A DNA stretch of 64,000 nucleotides from Polyangium sp. 15x6 (GCF_029960785.1 NZ_JASBQE010000009.1:143292-207291), one strand, 5' to 3'; positions 37,430-48,535 are shown, numbered from the stretch's first letter. The notes: a model not told the origin generated them from the sequence alone. Translations and numbers: made by a program.

Positions 37430-38665
37430 ATGACGACGACCACGCCGGGTCCTGGATTTCTCACGGCGAACGAGGCCGTAGCGTTTCTTTCCGTCAAGCG
37501 GGCGACGCTCTACACCTACGTGAGCCGGGGCCTCTTGCGAAGCGTCCCGTGCCCCGGAGGGCGCGGCAGGTATTACCTGCGCGAGGACGTCGAGCGATTG
37601 AAAGCTCGGAGCGAGGCGCACGCCGGCAGGTCCGGGCCCGATTCCGATGTGGAGCGAAGCTCGTCCCGGACGTTCATCACGCAGATGTCCCCCGAGGGGC
37701 CACGTTATCGAGGGCATGCCGTGGCCGACCTCGTGCGCGAGGGCAACTCGTTCGAGGCCGTGGCCGAGCTCCTCTGGTCCGGGAGGCTCCCCTCGAAGGA
37801 GGACCGAGACTGGGCGTGGCCCTCATCCGACGAGGAGCGGCGCGACGTCCTTTCGATCCTGCGCCGGGCCTGCGATGCGCTCGTGCTCCTCGCCTTGCCT
37901 TCGGCCCCCCTCGACGTCGTGCGCCTGGGTATCCTCTTCTGGGCGCTCCACCGGCACGGGAACCCCAGCCCGGACCCGCAAGAGAACCTCGTCGAGGCGC
38001 GCGCGCTGCTCTCGCTCGTCGCCGCATTGCCCGCCACCTGCCGTGGCGTCACGCGCGCTCTATCGGCCGCCCGCGCCCCGACCCTCGCCGAGAGCCTCGC
38101 CATGGCGTGGCCATTCTCGGAAGCGGATTCCAGCGCGCCGACGCGCGTGGCGCTGCTCGATCGCGCGCTCTCGCTCGTGGCCGATCATGCCGTTGATCCG
38201 CCCGCGCTCGCCGCGCGCGCCGCCGCGCATGCGGGCGGCAGCCTCGCGGCCTGCGTGCTCGCGGGCGTCGAGGCGCTCTCGGGGGACGAGCACGCCGGGG
38301 TATGCACGGAGCTCGCGAATTGGATCGACGTCCTCGAGACGACGGCGAAGGTCCGGGAATTCGTGGCCGAGCGGCTCGACAGCGGGACCCCGATTCCTGG
38401 CTTCGGTCGTCTCGCCGGCGCGGACCCCCGCACTGCGATCCTGCTCGAGGCCGCTGCATCCTTTGCGCCCGCGGATAGGCGTCTCCAGCGCGCCCTGGAT
38501 CTCGTCGAATTCGCGCGCGGTTACGGGGAGCCCGGCCTCGAAGTGGGGCTCGTGGCCCTCGCCGCGGCGCTCGGATTGCCGCCGGGCGCGCCGGCCGCCA
38601 TTCTCGCCGTCGGCCGCGTGGCCGGCCTCGTCGCGCACGTCCTCGAAGCGGAAAACCGCTATTGA
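37430..38665 (+). CDS. HTH-citrate-synthase-like protein lacking a catalytic His
   Basis: 411 residues. The N-terminal MerR/excisionase-type HTH (~8-60: FLTANEAVAFLSVKRATLYTYVSRGLL) is followed by a citrate-synthase fold (PRYRGHAVADLVREGNSFEAVAELLWSG ... DHAVDPPALAARAAAHAGGSLAACVLAGVEALSGDEHAG). The first active-site His is kept (H288). The second, normally in GFGHR, is Arg (GFGRL, R327), and the Asp of the usual N(V/I)DF site appears as Glu (E371). It is therefore likely a DNA-binding sensor of an acyl-CoA or keto acid, or a crippled enzyme. Its end overlaps the convergent reductase gene by 7 bp. Confidence 0.82.
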   Translation: MTTTTPGPGFLTANEAVAFLSVKRATLYTYVSRGLLRSVPCPGGRGRYYLREDVERLKARSEAHAGRSGPDSDVERSSSRTFITQMSPEGPRYRGHAVADLVREGNSFEAVAELLWSGRLPSKEDRDWAWPSSDEERRDVLSILRRACDALVLLALPSAPLDVVRLGILFWALHRHGNPSPDPQENLVEARALLSLVAALPATCRGVTRALSAARAPTLAESLAMAWPFSEADSSAPTRVALLDRALSLVADHAVDPPALAARAAAHAGGSLAACVLAGVEALSGDEHAGVCTELANWIDVLETTAKVREFVAERLDSGTPIPGFGRLAGADPRTAILLEAAASFAPADRRLQRALDLVEFARGYGEPGLEVGLVALAAALGLPPGAPAAILAVGRVAGLVAHVLEAENRY

Positions 38666-39522
38666 CGCGCGAGCGCCTCGAACCACGGCCGGAGCGGGCG
38701 CGTCCCTCGCGCCTCGGCCACCGAGTCCGTGGTCGTGACGGCCGCGACGAACTCGAGCATGTCGGACAGGCGCGGGTGCGGTAGGCGCAGGGTGGCGCTC
38801 CAGAACCGGAACACGCCGGGCGGCACGTGCATGATCCGCGGCTTCTTGCCCACGACGTCGAACGCGAGCCGCATGATCTCCTCGCGGGTCAGGACCTCCG
38901 GGCCGCCCACCGCGACGAACTCCGGACCTTCCTCGACGACGGAGACCATCGCCTCGGCGACGCAGATCGGGTGCACCGGATTGGCCTTCGCCGTCCCGTC
39001 GCCAGCGACGGACCCGAATCCCATGCGGGCCATGTCGATCAGATCGCCGAGCGCCGAATAAATACCGGTTGGCCGGACGAACGAGCACGAGAGGCCCGAG
39101 GCGCGCAGCAAGTCCTCCGTCTCGACGTGCGCCCGGATGTACCGCGTGTGATCGTATCCGGGCCCGGGGTGCGCGGAGAGATAGACGAAACGTTTGGCCG
39201 AGGCGCGAAGCGAAGCTTCGAGGAGGTTTTCGTGGGCTGTGACGTCCACGTCGCGGAAGGAGCGACGCTCGTGCATCCCCAGCGCCACGTTCGCGCCGAG
39301 GCAAGACACGACGACGTCGATCCCCGCGAGCGCCTCGCCGAGCGAATCCGCGCGCGTCGCGTCCCCGAGGACGACCTCGCTCGCGAGCGGGCGGATTTTC
39401 TCGGCGTTCTTCGCGCTCCGGGAGAACGTTCGCACGAAATGGCCACGCTCGCGGAGGAGCCGCAGCACCTCGGAGCCGACGGCGCCGGTCGCGCCGGCGA
39501 GGAGAACACGCGGTTGACTCAT
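38659..39522 (-). CDS. NAD(P)-binding atypical short-chain reductase (NmrA-like)
   Basis: 287 residues, cytoplasmic. N-terminal Rossmann motif VLLAGATGAVGSEVLRLLRERG, then DVVVSCLGANV and RFVYLSAHPGPGY, lacking the classical YxxxK pair. This fits atypical SDR/NmrA-like or NADH:ubiquinone-subunit-like proteins. C-terminal part ends in WFEALARQ. It may reduce a small substrate or act as a redox-sensing binding protein. It lies upstream of the FHA activator on the same strand but is 34 nt from it in the 5' direction of reading, so operon membership is uncertain. Confidence 0.85.
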   Translation of the reverse strand: MSQPRVLLAGATGAVGSEVLRLLRERGHFVRTFSRSAKNAEKIRPLASEVVLGDATRADSLGEALAGIDVVVSCLGANVALGMHERRSFRDVDVTAHENLLEASLRASAKRFVYLSAHPGPGYDHTRYIRAHVETEDLLRASGLSCSFVRPTGIYSALGDLIDMARMGFGSVAGDGTAKANPVHPICVAEAMVSVVEEGPEFVAVGGPEVLTREEIMRLAFDVVGKKPRIMHVPPGVFRFWSATLRLPHPRLSDMLEFVAAVTTTDSVAEARGTRPLRPWFEALARQ

Positions 39523-39556
39523 GGATACCCCCAGGGCCTGGAGGATACCGCGCGTC

Positions 39557-41025
<1,469 letters not shown>

Positions 41026-41029
<4 letters not shown>

Positions 41030-42342
41030 GGCTCGCGCTCCTCCGCCTCCTCGTCCTCGTTGCTGGTCGCGCCCTTCTTCGGGGCGACGAGCACCACGTG
41101 CTCGTTCGGGCGCACGCGGAACGTGTACTCGCGCCGCGCGCCCTTCGGTAGCACGACGGCGACCGTGTGCTCACCGCTCCTGAGCTCCAGCCTGCCATCC
41201 GCGGGCAAGGCCACCTTCTCCCCGTCGACCTCGACGTGCGCGCGCCGCGGCACGACCCCGGCGAGCGAGACGGAGCCGCGCGGGTTGCGCGGCGGGAGGC
41301 GCGCCGAGAACTGGCCCATCGCGAAGAGCAGCACCGCGCCGAGGGCCACGGCGAGATACACGCCGGCAGAACGTCGAGGCGGCGGCGCGGGCCGGGGCGC
41401 AGGCTCGGGCGCAGGCTCGGCGAGCGCGGGCAGCGGGGACTTCTCGGGCAACACGCGCGCCTCGACCGCCGGGAGCCGGGCGAGCGACGTTCGTTCCTCG
41501 GAGGCGCGCGCGCGGTGCGCCTCCACGCGCGCGGCGAGCGCCTCCCGATCGAGCGCCAGCGCTTCGAGGCCCTGCACGATCGACGCGCTCGTCGGCCTGC
41601 GCGAGGCTTCCCGCGCGAGCGACGCCGAGAGCCCCGGAATGCGCGCCTCCCACGCCGCGAGCGCCCGCGGCGGATCCCCGCGCGCGCCCGCCGATGCGAG
41701 GTCGTCCTCGGGGAAGATGCGCCGCCCGAGCACGCACTCCGCGACCACCACCGCCCATCCGTAGACGTCGCTCGCGACGCTCGCCTCGCCGGGGAGCGCC
41801 GCCTCCGGGGCGAGATATCCCGGCGTCCCCGCGACCTCCGGCCGCGCCTCGCCTGCGCGCCTCGCGAGGCCGAGGTCGACGAGCTTCGCCTCGCCGGTCT
41901 CGTCGATCATCACGTTCGAGGCGGCGAGATCGCCGTGCACCCAGCCCTTCTCGTGCAGCGCCGCGAGCGCCCGCGCCACGTCGAGCGCCACCGCGCGCGC
42001 CGCGCCTTCCGGCATCGGCTCCGCGCCGGAGGCGAGCTCGTCGAGCGGCGCGCCGCGCACGTGCTCGAGGGCCACGTACGGCAGACCCGCGAGCTCGCCG
42101 CGCGCCGCGAGGGCGGGCAGCGCCGGGGCGCGCACCTCCGCGAGCACCTCGCCCTCGCGCTGGATGGCTTGCGCGGCGCGGCCCGAGGCGCGTTCGCCCA
42201 GCACGGGCCGCTTCAGCACGAACGTCTGGCCGCTCCGGTCGCCGAGCCGGACGGCGACGAGCACATCCGACATCGCCCGCCGCGCGAGTCGTTGCACGAG
42301 GAGGAAGTCGCCGAAGAGCTCGGGCACGAACGGCGCGGGCAC
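41026..42342 (-). CDS. Atypical Ser/Thr kinase with membrane segment and beta-rich C-domain
   Basis: 438 residues from GTG 42342. The kinase-like domain has K44 (FVLKRP) but no glycine loop ([12 protein letters not shown]). Its catalytic loop is HGDLAASNV rather than HRDLKPEN, and DFG is replaced by DLG (VDLGLA). APE-like motif TPGYLAPE is present. A Pro-rich linker, a TM helix ([15 protein letters not shown]) and a periplasmic PEGA-like beta domain ([24 protein letters not shown]) follow. The catalytic Asp remains, so activity is possible but unusual. The start is uncertain: another GTG at 42432 would extend it by 30 residues. Overlaps the FHA activator gene by 4 bp and is divergent from the VIT protein. 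Confidence 0.82.
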
Positions 42343-42476
42343 GGGCGGAGGGTAGCCGAGAACGGCCCCCGGCGGACACCTTCGCGCGGGATCCGGGAAC
42401 CTTCCGTCTTCCGCGGCGTCCACACCCGCCACACAGGGCCGCTCCGCAGGCGTGATCCGGCCCGAGGAAGGTCGTC

Positions 42477-45400
42477 ATGCGTCGTCATCGTCCTCTCGTC
42501 GCGGCCCACACCCTCGTCCTCCTCGCGGGCCTCTCCGGATGCCTCGCCGCGCCTGGCGAGGTCGACGGCGAAATGACGCCGCCCGCCGCGACGCGCGGCG
42601 CCCCCGCCATTCTCGAAACGGCCTCCGGGATCAGCGAGGAGGACTTCCTTCAGGACGAGACGAGCTCACCGACGCTCGCCGCCCCGCGCGGCTTCGGCAC
42701 GATCACGGGGCGCCTGCCGGGCACGAGCACCGTCGTCCCCGGCGTGCGCCTGCGGGCGCATTCCGTGCGCGTCACCATTCGCGACGGATTCGCTCGCACC
42801 GAGATCGAGGAGGAGCTCGCGAACGACACGCCCACGGTCCTCGAAGGCCGGTACGTCTTCCCGCTCCCGCCGGACGCGAGTTTGTCGCGGCTCGCGCTCT
42901 GGGTGGGCGACGAGCTCGTCGAGGGCGAGATGGTCGAGCGTGATCGCGCCGCGCGCATTTTCCAGGGCATCGTCGACGACACGGTGCGCCCGCGTGATCC
43001 GGCGCTGCTCGAATGGACGCAGAACAGCTCGTTCTCCCTGAAAATCTTCCCGATGCCGGCGCGCGGCAGCCGCAAGGTGATCCTCGCCTACGACGAGGTC
43101 CTGCCCGTGACGAAGGGCGTCCTGCGGTACACGTATCCGCTCTCTCTCGGCGAAGATCGCGCGGTCCGGATGGATTCGTTCCGCGTGCACGTCACGGTCG
43201 AGGACGCGGGCGGCGCCGCGGCCGAGGCGAAGGTCCTCGGACATGCGGCCTCGCTTCGCACCGAGGCGGGCCGCCTCGAAGCCGATTTCCAAGCCGACTC
43301 GTTCGTCCCGAAGGATGATTTCGTCCTCGAATTTCCGCGCTCCCAGGCGGAGATCCTGCCCGTCGCGGTCGAGAACGGCGGCGAGGGGCGTGGGTTTTTT
43401 GCGGTCCGTGTCCCGGTCCCGACGGCGCCCGAGGCCAGCTCGATCGAGCTCCGCAACGAAAAGGTAATCGTCCTCGACGCGAGCCACGGCATCACGCGGG
43501 AGGGCCTCTCGGCCGAGGTCACGGTCGCCGAGAGCATGCTGCGCCGATTGCGGGAAGGCGAGCGATTCGCCGTCCTCCTTTGCGACAGCGCCTGCGTCTC
43601 CTACCCCGAGCGTGGCCTCTCCGCGAAGAGCGACACGTCCCTTGCCGGGGCCTTCCGATTCTTGCACGAGCGCGCGCCCGAGGGCGCCTCGGACCTCGCC
43701 TCCGCCCTCGTATCGGCGATTTCGCGCGTCGAGACGCAGGGCCGAGGGCAGGTCGTTTATCTCGGCGACGGCGCCCCCTCCGCGGGAGAGCTGAAGGTCG
43801 ATTCGATCGCCGCGCGGGTCCGGCCGGTTCTGTCGGACAAACAGGCCGAGCTTCGTCTGGTCGGCGCGGGCCCCTCCATTGACGAGCTCGTCCTCGGCGG
43901 GCTCGCGGAGGAGCTCTCTGCTTCCTACGAGCGGCTCGCAGCGGGCAGCGGTTCGCTCGCGCAGCGCGCGCTCGTCCTCGCGAAGGGCCTCGACGTCCCG
44001 CTCCTCATGAATGCGCGCCTCACGTTGCCGGCAGGCTTCATCGACGTATTCCCGCGCAAGCTCCCAGCGGTGCGCGCCGGGGAAGAGTTCGTCCTCGTGG
44101 GCCGGTGGTCCGGGGCGCCCTCGGCCGAGAGCGCGACCGTGGAGCTCGCGGGCGAATTCGATGGCATGCACGTGCTCGAAGCACGGACGCTCTCGTTCTC
44201 GGCGGCGCCGGGCGCCGATCGAAAGGTCATTGCGCGGCGCTGGGCCACCGAGCGCATCAGCGAGCTCGGCCGGCGCGCGGACGACGACGCGGCCAAGGAG
44301 ACCATCGCGCTCTCCCAGCAATACCACGTGCAGAGCCGCCTGACCTCGTTGCTCGTCCTGGAAAACGACCGCATGTTCGCCGCCTTCGGCATTCCCCGCA
44401 CGCAGGGCAAGGGCGGCCTCTCCTCCGAGGTCGAGACCGGCCGCGGGCGCCTCGGCGGCAGGCCTTTCGATTCGATCGGCGAGTCGTTCGGCACGGGCGG
44501 CCTCGGTTTGTCCGGGGTCGGCGAGGGCGGGGGCGGGACGGGGCAAGGGTTTGGCGCGGGCCATGGGAGGCTCGGGCCCATGCGCGACGGGATCGGAATG
44601 GGGAGCCACGCGGGCCGATCAGGCGTGGCGCCGACCGTCCGCATGGGCGCGACGACCGTGAGCGGCCGGATGCCGCCCGCGGTCATCCAGCGTATCGTGC
44701 GGCAGAACTTCGGGCGTTTCCGCTTCTGCTACGAGAATGGCCTCCGGTCGAATTCGACCCTCACGGGCCGCGTCGTCGCCCGGTTCGTCATCGGCCGCGA
44801 CGGCTCGGTCGTGTCCGTGGCCAATGGCGGCAGCGATCTGCCGAATTCGGACGTCGTCGCCTGCGTGATTCGCGCCTTCCGGGGCCTCTCGTTCCCGCAG
44901 CCGGAGGGCGGCGTCGTGAACGTGACGTACCCGATCCAGTTCTTCCCCGGCGACGGCCGCGCAGCCACGCCGCCCGTCTTTTCCCGCTCGTCCAATTGGG
45001 GGACTGCGTCCTGGATCGGCAAGGGGGACGAGGCCTGGCGCAGCGCCGGGAAGGACACGCTCGAGATGCTCGAAAAAGCCTCCCTGGAATCGCCCGAGAG
45101 CCGCCGGGCGCGCGAGGCGTGGGTCACGGGCCTGCTCGCGCGGGGGCGATTCGAAGACGCGCTCCGCGAGGCCACGAAATACGTCGAGCTCGATCCCGAT
45201 CGCGCCCGCGCGCATGGGCTGCATGCCGAGGCCGCGGCCGCGCTCGGCGAGGAAAACACCGCGCTCGTCGCGCTCGATACCCAGGTGGAGCTCGACCCCT
45301 CGAATGCGTCGGCCCACAAGCGCGCGGCGCGCGCCTTCGAGGCGTCCGGCGACGAGCGCCGCGCCTGCGCGCATTTCCGCGCGTATGCCGAGCTGAGCCC

Positions 45401-45866
45401 GCTCGACGGCGCTTACGAGGCGCTCCGCTGCCGCGCCCGCGTGCTCGGCGAGCGAGACGCCGTGCTCGCGACCCTCGCGGCCCAGAAGGACCCGAGCAAG
45501 CCCCTCATGTCCTTGCGCGAAGCTCTCGAGAAGGGCGAGGCGCCGGGTTATGCGGCGGGGGAGCCCGGCGGCGAACGAATCTCGGCGAAGGTCACGTGCG
45601 GCGCGGGCGTGGAGGGTTGTCCCCGGGTCGTCCTGATCGACCCCGCGGGCCACATCACCACGCCGATCATGCCGGGGGCGGTCCGCTCGGGGGCGTCGTG
45701 GATCGCGGCATCCGCGTGGAACGGGACGTATCGCGTGCTCGTGACCGGCGGCCTCCCGGCCGCGAAGGGAGAGCTCGTGGTTCGTCTCAACGACATGACC
45801 AGGAAGTTCGAGGTGCGTGGCGGGGAGGGCGCGCGGACGGCAGCGGTGATTTCGATCGGCGAGTGA
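42477..45866 (+). CDS. VIT/VWA lipoprotein with AgmX/PglI-like and TPR regions
   Basis: 1129 residues. Lipobox LSGC (C22). VIT domain (~70-210; RVTIRDGFARTEIEEELAND, YVFPLPPDASLSRLALWVG) precedes a VWA-like domain (~325-500) whose MIDAS start is VIVLDASHG, missing the usual second Ser. A Gly-rich linker (~660-725) leads to an AgmX/PglI-type C-terminal module (~731-823; FGRFRFCYENGLRSNSTLTG, RFVIGRDGSV), related to TonB-like domains. TPR helices (~840-1010) and a beta-rich end finish the protein. AgmX proteins act in myxobacterial gliding motility, but function here is unproven. GAGGAAGG precedes the ATG. The divergent kinase/FHA operon may regulate it. Confidence 0.87.
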   Translation: MRRHRPLVAAHTLVLLAGLSGCLAAPGEVDGEMTPPAATRGAPAILETASGISEEDFLQDETSSPTLAAPRGFGTITGRLPGTSTVVPGVRLRAHSVRVTIRDGFARTEIEEELANDTPTVLEGRYVFPLPPDASLSRLALWVGDELVEGEMVERDRAARIFQGIVDDTVRPRDPALLEWTQNSSFSLKIFPMPARGSRKVILAYDEVLPVTKGVLRYTYPLSLGEDRAVRMDSFRVHVTVEDAGGAAAEAKVLGHAASLRTEAGRLEADFQADSFVPKDDFVLEFPRSQAEILPVAVENGGEGRGFFAVRVPVPTAPEASSIELRNEKVIVLDASHGITREGLSAEVTVAESMLRRLREGERFAVLLCDSACVSYPERGLSAKSDTSLAGAFRFLHERAPEGASDLASALVSAISRVETQGRGQVVYLGDGAPSAGELKVDSIAARVRPVLSDKQAELRLVGAGPSIDELVLGGLAEELSASYERLAAGSGSLAQRALVLAKGLDVPLLMNARLTLPAGFIDVFPRKLPAVRAGEEFVLVGRWSGAPSAESATVELAGEFDGMHVLEARTLSFSAAPGADRKVIARRWATERISELGRRADDDAAKETIALSQQYHVQSRLTSLLVLENDRMFAAFGIPRTQGKGGLSSEVETGRGRLGGRPFDSIGESFGTGGLGLSGVGEGGGGTGQGFGAGHGRLGPMRDGIGMGSHAGRSGVAPTVRMGATTVSGRMPPAVIQRIVRQNFGRFRFCYENGLRSNSTLTGRVVARFVIGRDGSVVSVANGGSDLPNSDVVACVIRAFRGLSFPQPEGGVVNVTYPIQFFPGDGRAATPPVFSRSSNWGTASWIGKGDEAWRSAGKDTLEMLEKASLESPESRRAREAWVTGLLARGRFEDALREATKYVELDPDRARAHGLHAEAAAALGEENTALVALDTQVELDPSNASAHKRAARAFEASGDERRACAHFRAYAELSPLDGAYEALRCRARVLGERDAVLATLAAQKDPSKPLMSLREALEKGEAPGYAAGEPGGERISAKVTCGAGVEGCPRVVLIDPAGHITTPIMPGAVRSGASWIAASAWNGTYRVLVTGGLPAAKGELVVRLNDMTRKFEVRGGEGARTAAVISIGE

Positions 45867-45881
45867 CGGATCGACGAAAAG

Positions 45882-45918
45882 AAAAAGGCCGCGTCTCCCG
45901 GAGGAGCGCGGCCTTTTT
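45882..45918. terminator. Bidirectional rho-independent terminator
   Basis: AAAAAGGCCGCG pairs with CGCGGCCTTTTT, and after one unpaired T the stem continues with CTCC/GGAG around a CGGA loop. With A-tract on one side and T-tract on the other it works in both directions, for the VIT lipoprotein gene (+) and the polymer-forming membrane protein gene (-). The clearest terminator in the window. Confidence 0.92.
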
Positions 45919-45937
45919 CTTTAGAACGGGAACCGGT

Positions 45938-47287
45938 TCAGACGACCTCGGCGCTCCGATAAGGATGAGAATCGTCCCCGATGGTCTTCGCGCCCTTCTT
46001 TGCGGGGACCAGGCCCGCAGCCCGCGTCGCCACGAGGCTGCCAATCGCCACGAGCACCACGACCACCCGCACGAGCCCGCCGATCACCGGCAGCGGGCTC
46101 GTCAGCACGAAGAGCGCGCAGCCGAGCGCGAGGTGCGCATATTCATTCTTCGTCTTGTGCCCGATGAGCGCGCGGCCCACGACCTCCAGCACCGAGCACA
46201 TCGCCGCGAAGACCCCGAAGGTCCCCGCAAGCAGCCCCACCACCGCGACCGGAATGCCCACCAGCGTGATGCAGAGCGCCGCGAGCAGCGCCACCGCGCC
46301 GAGCGAACCCACGATACCGAGCGCGAACGAGCGCATCGGCCGGGCCGCGATCTCCACCTTGAGCGACTCCGCGCGCTTCGTGAAGAGCGCAATCAAGACA
46401 GCGCCGAGCGCGAAGAGCAGCGCCCCACCCGTCATCGATTCGCTGAACTCACGCATGATGTGCTGCGCGTTCGTCGGTTCATCGTCCTTTTCTTCCTCGA
46501 TCCGCGTCGAGACGTCCCCCGCGACGACCGCGCCCTCCTCGCGGTCGAGCTTGCCGCCCACGATCCGCGCATCCCCATCGAGGCGCGCCCCCTTCTTCAC
46601 GTTGAGCGAGCCGCCCATCACCTGCGCGTCGCCCATCACGTGCGCGCCCGGCTCGATCGACACCATCCCGCCCGCGACCTCCACGTCGCCCGTGACGACG
46701 CCCTTCACCGTGAGCGTGCCGCCAATCAAATGGACGTTCCTGACGACCTCGTCCTTCTCGATCACGAGGTTCTGCCCGACCACCTCGCGATCCTTGCCCT
46801 CGCCCTTGTTGGCATGCGCCCCGGGATTCTCGGGCTTGGCCGCGGGCGCGTCCCCCGAAATGTTTGGCGGGACAGGCGGCGCCGGAGGCACGGGCGGCAC
46901 CGCGGGCGTCGGAGGCACGGGCGGCACCGCGGGCGCGGCTTCCGCGGCCTTCGCGGCGGGGGCGCGGGAAATCGAGATCAGCGTGCCGTCGCGGCGGGCG
47001 ACGTAATCACCACCTTCGAGGAGGAGCGAGAGGACCTTGTCGGCAGGCTGGTCCTTGACGTGCAGCGAGGCCGGCTCCGTGGAGGGGGCGTGAAGGACCA
47101 CGCTCCAGCCCGCCGCCTCGGCGAGGCGCTTGATGGCATCTTCCTGGGGCACGCGCTCGACGTCGAGGCTCACCTTCTTTTCGTCCGCCGGCCATTCACC
47201 TTGCTTTTCGATCGCCGCCAGCGAGGGCGCCGCGGTCGTCACAGCAGAGAGCAAGAACGCGAGCCCAGAGAGCCTTCGAGCAGCCAT
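45938..47287 (-). CDS. STN-like/bactofilin-like polymer-forming membrane protein
   Basis: 449 residues. Signal peptide (~1-25) precedes a secretin/TonB N-terminal-like region (~38-105: VSLDVERVPQEDAIKRLAEAAGWSVVLH). A Pro-rich linker (~115-150) leads to a polymer-forming region of short beta-helix repeats (~170-270: LIGGTLTVKGVVTGDVEVAGGMVSIEPGAHVMGDAQV) and then four hydrophobic helices (~290-425). The mixture suggests an envelope protein with a bactofilin-like beta-helix held to the membrane. It is the last gene of the operon with an ECF sigma factor and anti-sigma protein, 1 nt from the latter, so it may be part of the envelope stress sensing itself. Confidence 0.83.
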   Translation of the reverse strand: MAARRLSGLAFLLSAVTTAAPSLAAIEKQGEWPADEKKVSLDVERVPQEDAIKRLAEAAGWSVVLHAPSTEPASLHVKDQPADKVLSLLLEGGDYVARRDGTLISISRAPAAKAAEAAPAVPPVPPTPAVPPVPPAPPVPPNISGDAPAAKPENPGAHANKGEGKDREVVGQNLVIEKDEVVRNVHLIGGTLTVKGVVTGDVEVAGGMVSIEPGAHVMGDAQVMGGSLNVKKGARLDGDARIVGGKLDREEGAVVAGDVSTRIEEEKDDEPTNAQHIMREFSESMTGGALLFALGAVLIALFTKRAESLKVEIAARPMRSFALGIVGSLGAVALLAALCITLVGIPVAVVGLLAGTFGVFAAMCSVLEVVGRALIGHKTKNEYAHLALGCALFVLTSPLPVIGGLVRVVVVLVAIGSLVATRAAGLVPAKKGAKTIGDDSHPYRSAEVV

Positions 47288-47288
47288 T

Positions 47289-47876
47289 TCACACGCCTCC
47301 TTCTTGCGCCAAGTCGTTCGAGGACCCCGGACGCGACAAGCGCGATACGACGAGGCCCGAAATCATGAGCACTGCCGACGCCGCGAAAGCGAGCGTCGGG
47401 AACCATTCACTCTTCGAGACGAGCGCCGCGCTCCGCCCCAGCATGAGCACGGCCCGCCAGATCGTCCCGAGCAAGCTCGGGGCACGGGCGATTTGATCCA
47501 AAATGCCCGGCAGCGCGCCGAGCATCGCGAGGAGCAGCGCGCCGAACACGGCGCGCTTCGGCAGCGTCGCGAGGCCCCGCACGGACGCGGGCGCCTTCGC
47601 GATGGCCGTCGCGGACACCTTCTCGGGCGCCTTCGCGGGGGCGAACGACGGCTCCGCGAGCTCCGCGAGCAATTCGCCCGCGTGCGCCGAGAGCAGCGCC
47701 TCGGCGCCGAGGCGCTGCGCGCAATGGTCACAACCGTCGAGATGAGAGAGGGCATCCGCTGGGACGATCCCCGCTTCTCCGTCCGCGACACTCGAGAGCA
47801 CGATATCCGTCACGTGTCCGTCGTGTTGCCAGGCCAGATCCGGCGGGAGTTTGTCGAGATCGTCCATCGTCGCCAC
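47289..47876 (-). CDS. Zinc-finger anti-sigma factor, membrane-bound
   Basis: 195 residues. N-terminal ZAS-type motif HLDGCDHC (H-x3-C-x2-C) with a preceding His-containing helix binds Zn and the sigma factor. An Ala/Lys-rich linker precedes two hydrophobic segments (FGALLLAMLGALPGIL, LAFAASAVLMISGLVVS). Start chosen as GTG 47876, because GAGGA is 6 nt upstream; ATG at 47867 is an alternative. It follows the ECF sigma gene by 48 nt and precedes the polymer-forming protein, a sigma/anti-sigma operon in which the anti-sigma would hold the sigma factor at the membrane. Confidence 0.85.
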   Translation of the reverse strand: MATMDDLDKLPPDLAWQHDGHVTDIVLSSVADGEAGIVPADALSHLDGCDHCAQRLGAEALLSAHAGELLAELAEPSFAPAKAPEKVSATAIAKAPASVRGLATLPKRAVFGALLLAMLGALPGILDQIARAPSLLGTIWRAVLMLGRSAALVSKSEWFPTLAFAASAVLMISGLVVSRLSRPGSSNDLAQEGGV

Positions 47877-47924
47877 CGTCGTTCCTCTCTCGTCATCACA
47901 AACGGAGCTGCGCCCCAAAACCCA

Positions 47925-48512
47925 TCATTCGCCGACCGTCTCCGCGAGCAGCCGCCGGCCGCGCGCGAGCCACGTCGCCACGGTCCCGAGCGGGACGCCG
48001 AGGCGCTTGCAAATATCCTGGTATCCGAGCCCCTCGACGTGGAACATCACGAGCGCGCGCCGCTGCTCCTCGGGGAGCGAGCCGAGCGCCCGCTCGAGGC
48101 GGGTCGCTCGCTCGGCGCTCGCCGTGCGTTCCTCCGGACCCGGCGAGGGGTCCGGCACCAGGTCGAGCCACGCCGTCGGGGTATCGTCGGACGCGGTCTC
48201 CATCCGCGCCTCCACCCGCCGCGTGCGCTTGCGGCTCCGCAGCGCATCGAGCGCCACGTGCCGCGCGATACCGATCACCCACGGACGGAGCGGCTCTCCG
48301 TCACGCAAGCGGCTCCGGCCCTCGATGGCGCGGGAGAGCGCCTCGTGCGTGCAATCCTCGACGTCCGGGTGATCCCGGCGCTCGCCGAGGACACACGCCA
48401 CCACCGCCACGACGATCTGTCGCAGCGAAGCAGTCTCCTCCGGTGAGACGGCCGCCGTTTGGGGCGGCGCCTTCGGGCCGGGGACGTTGGGCGTCATGGG
48501 TGCGGTCTGCAT
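47925..48512 (-). CDS. RNA polymerase sigma factor (ECF)
   Basis: 195 residues. Region 2 (VEDCTHEALSRAIEG, EPLRPWVIGIARHVALDALRSRKR) and region 4 (LGSLPEEQRRALVMFHVEGLGYQDICKRLGVPLGTVATWLARGRRLL) are clear. ATG at 48512 is used; ATG at 48497 is possible and the longer reading frame beyond 48512 crosses a plus-strand terminator and the leader of the divergent gene. It heads an operon with its zinc-finger anti-sigma factor and an envelope protein, and probably autoregulates it. Confidence 0.92.
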   Translation of the reverse strand: MQTAPMTPNVPGPKAPPQTAAVSPEETASLRQIVVAVVACVLGERRDHPDVEDCTHEALSRAIEGRSRLRDGEPLRPWVIGIARHVALDALRSRKRTRRVEARMETASDDTPTAWLDLVPDPSPGPEERTASAERATRLERALGSLPEEQRRALVMFHVEGLGYQDICKRLGVPLGTVATWLARGRRLLAETVGE

Positions 48513-48535
48513 CCTCGCCGCCCTGTTCGGCGGAG

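Noticed and set aside
44105..47368. 1087-residue plus-strand frame spanning two genes
   Set aside because: It crosses the strong bidirectional terminator at 45882-45918 and runs antisense to the polymer-forming protein; composition is shadow-like.
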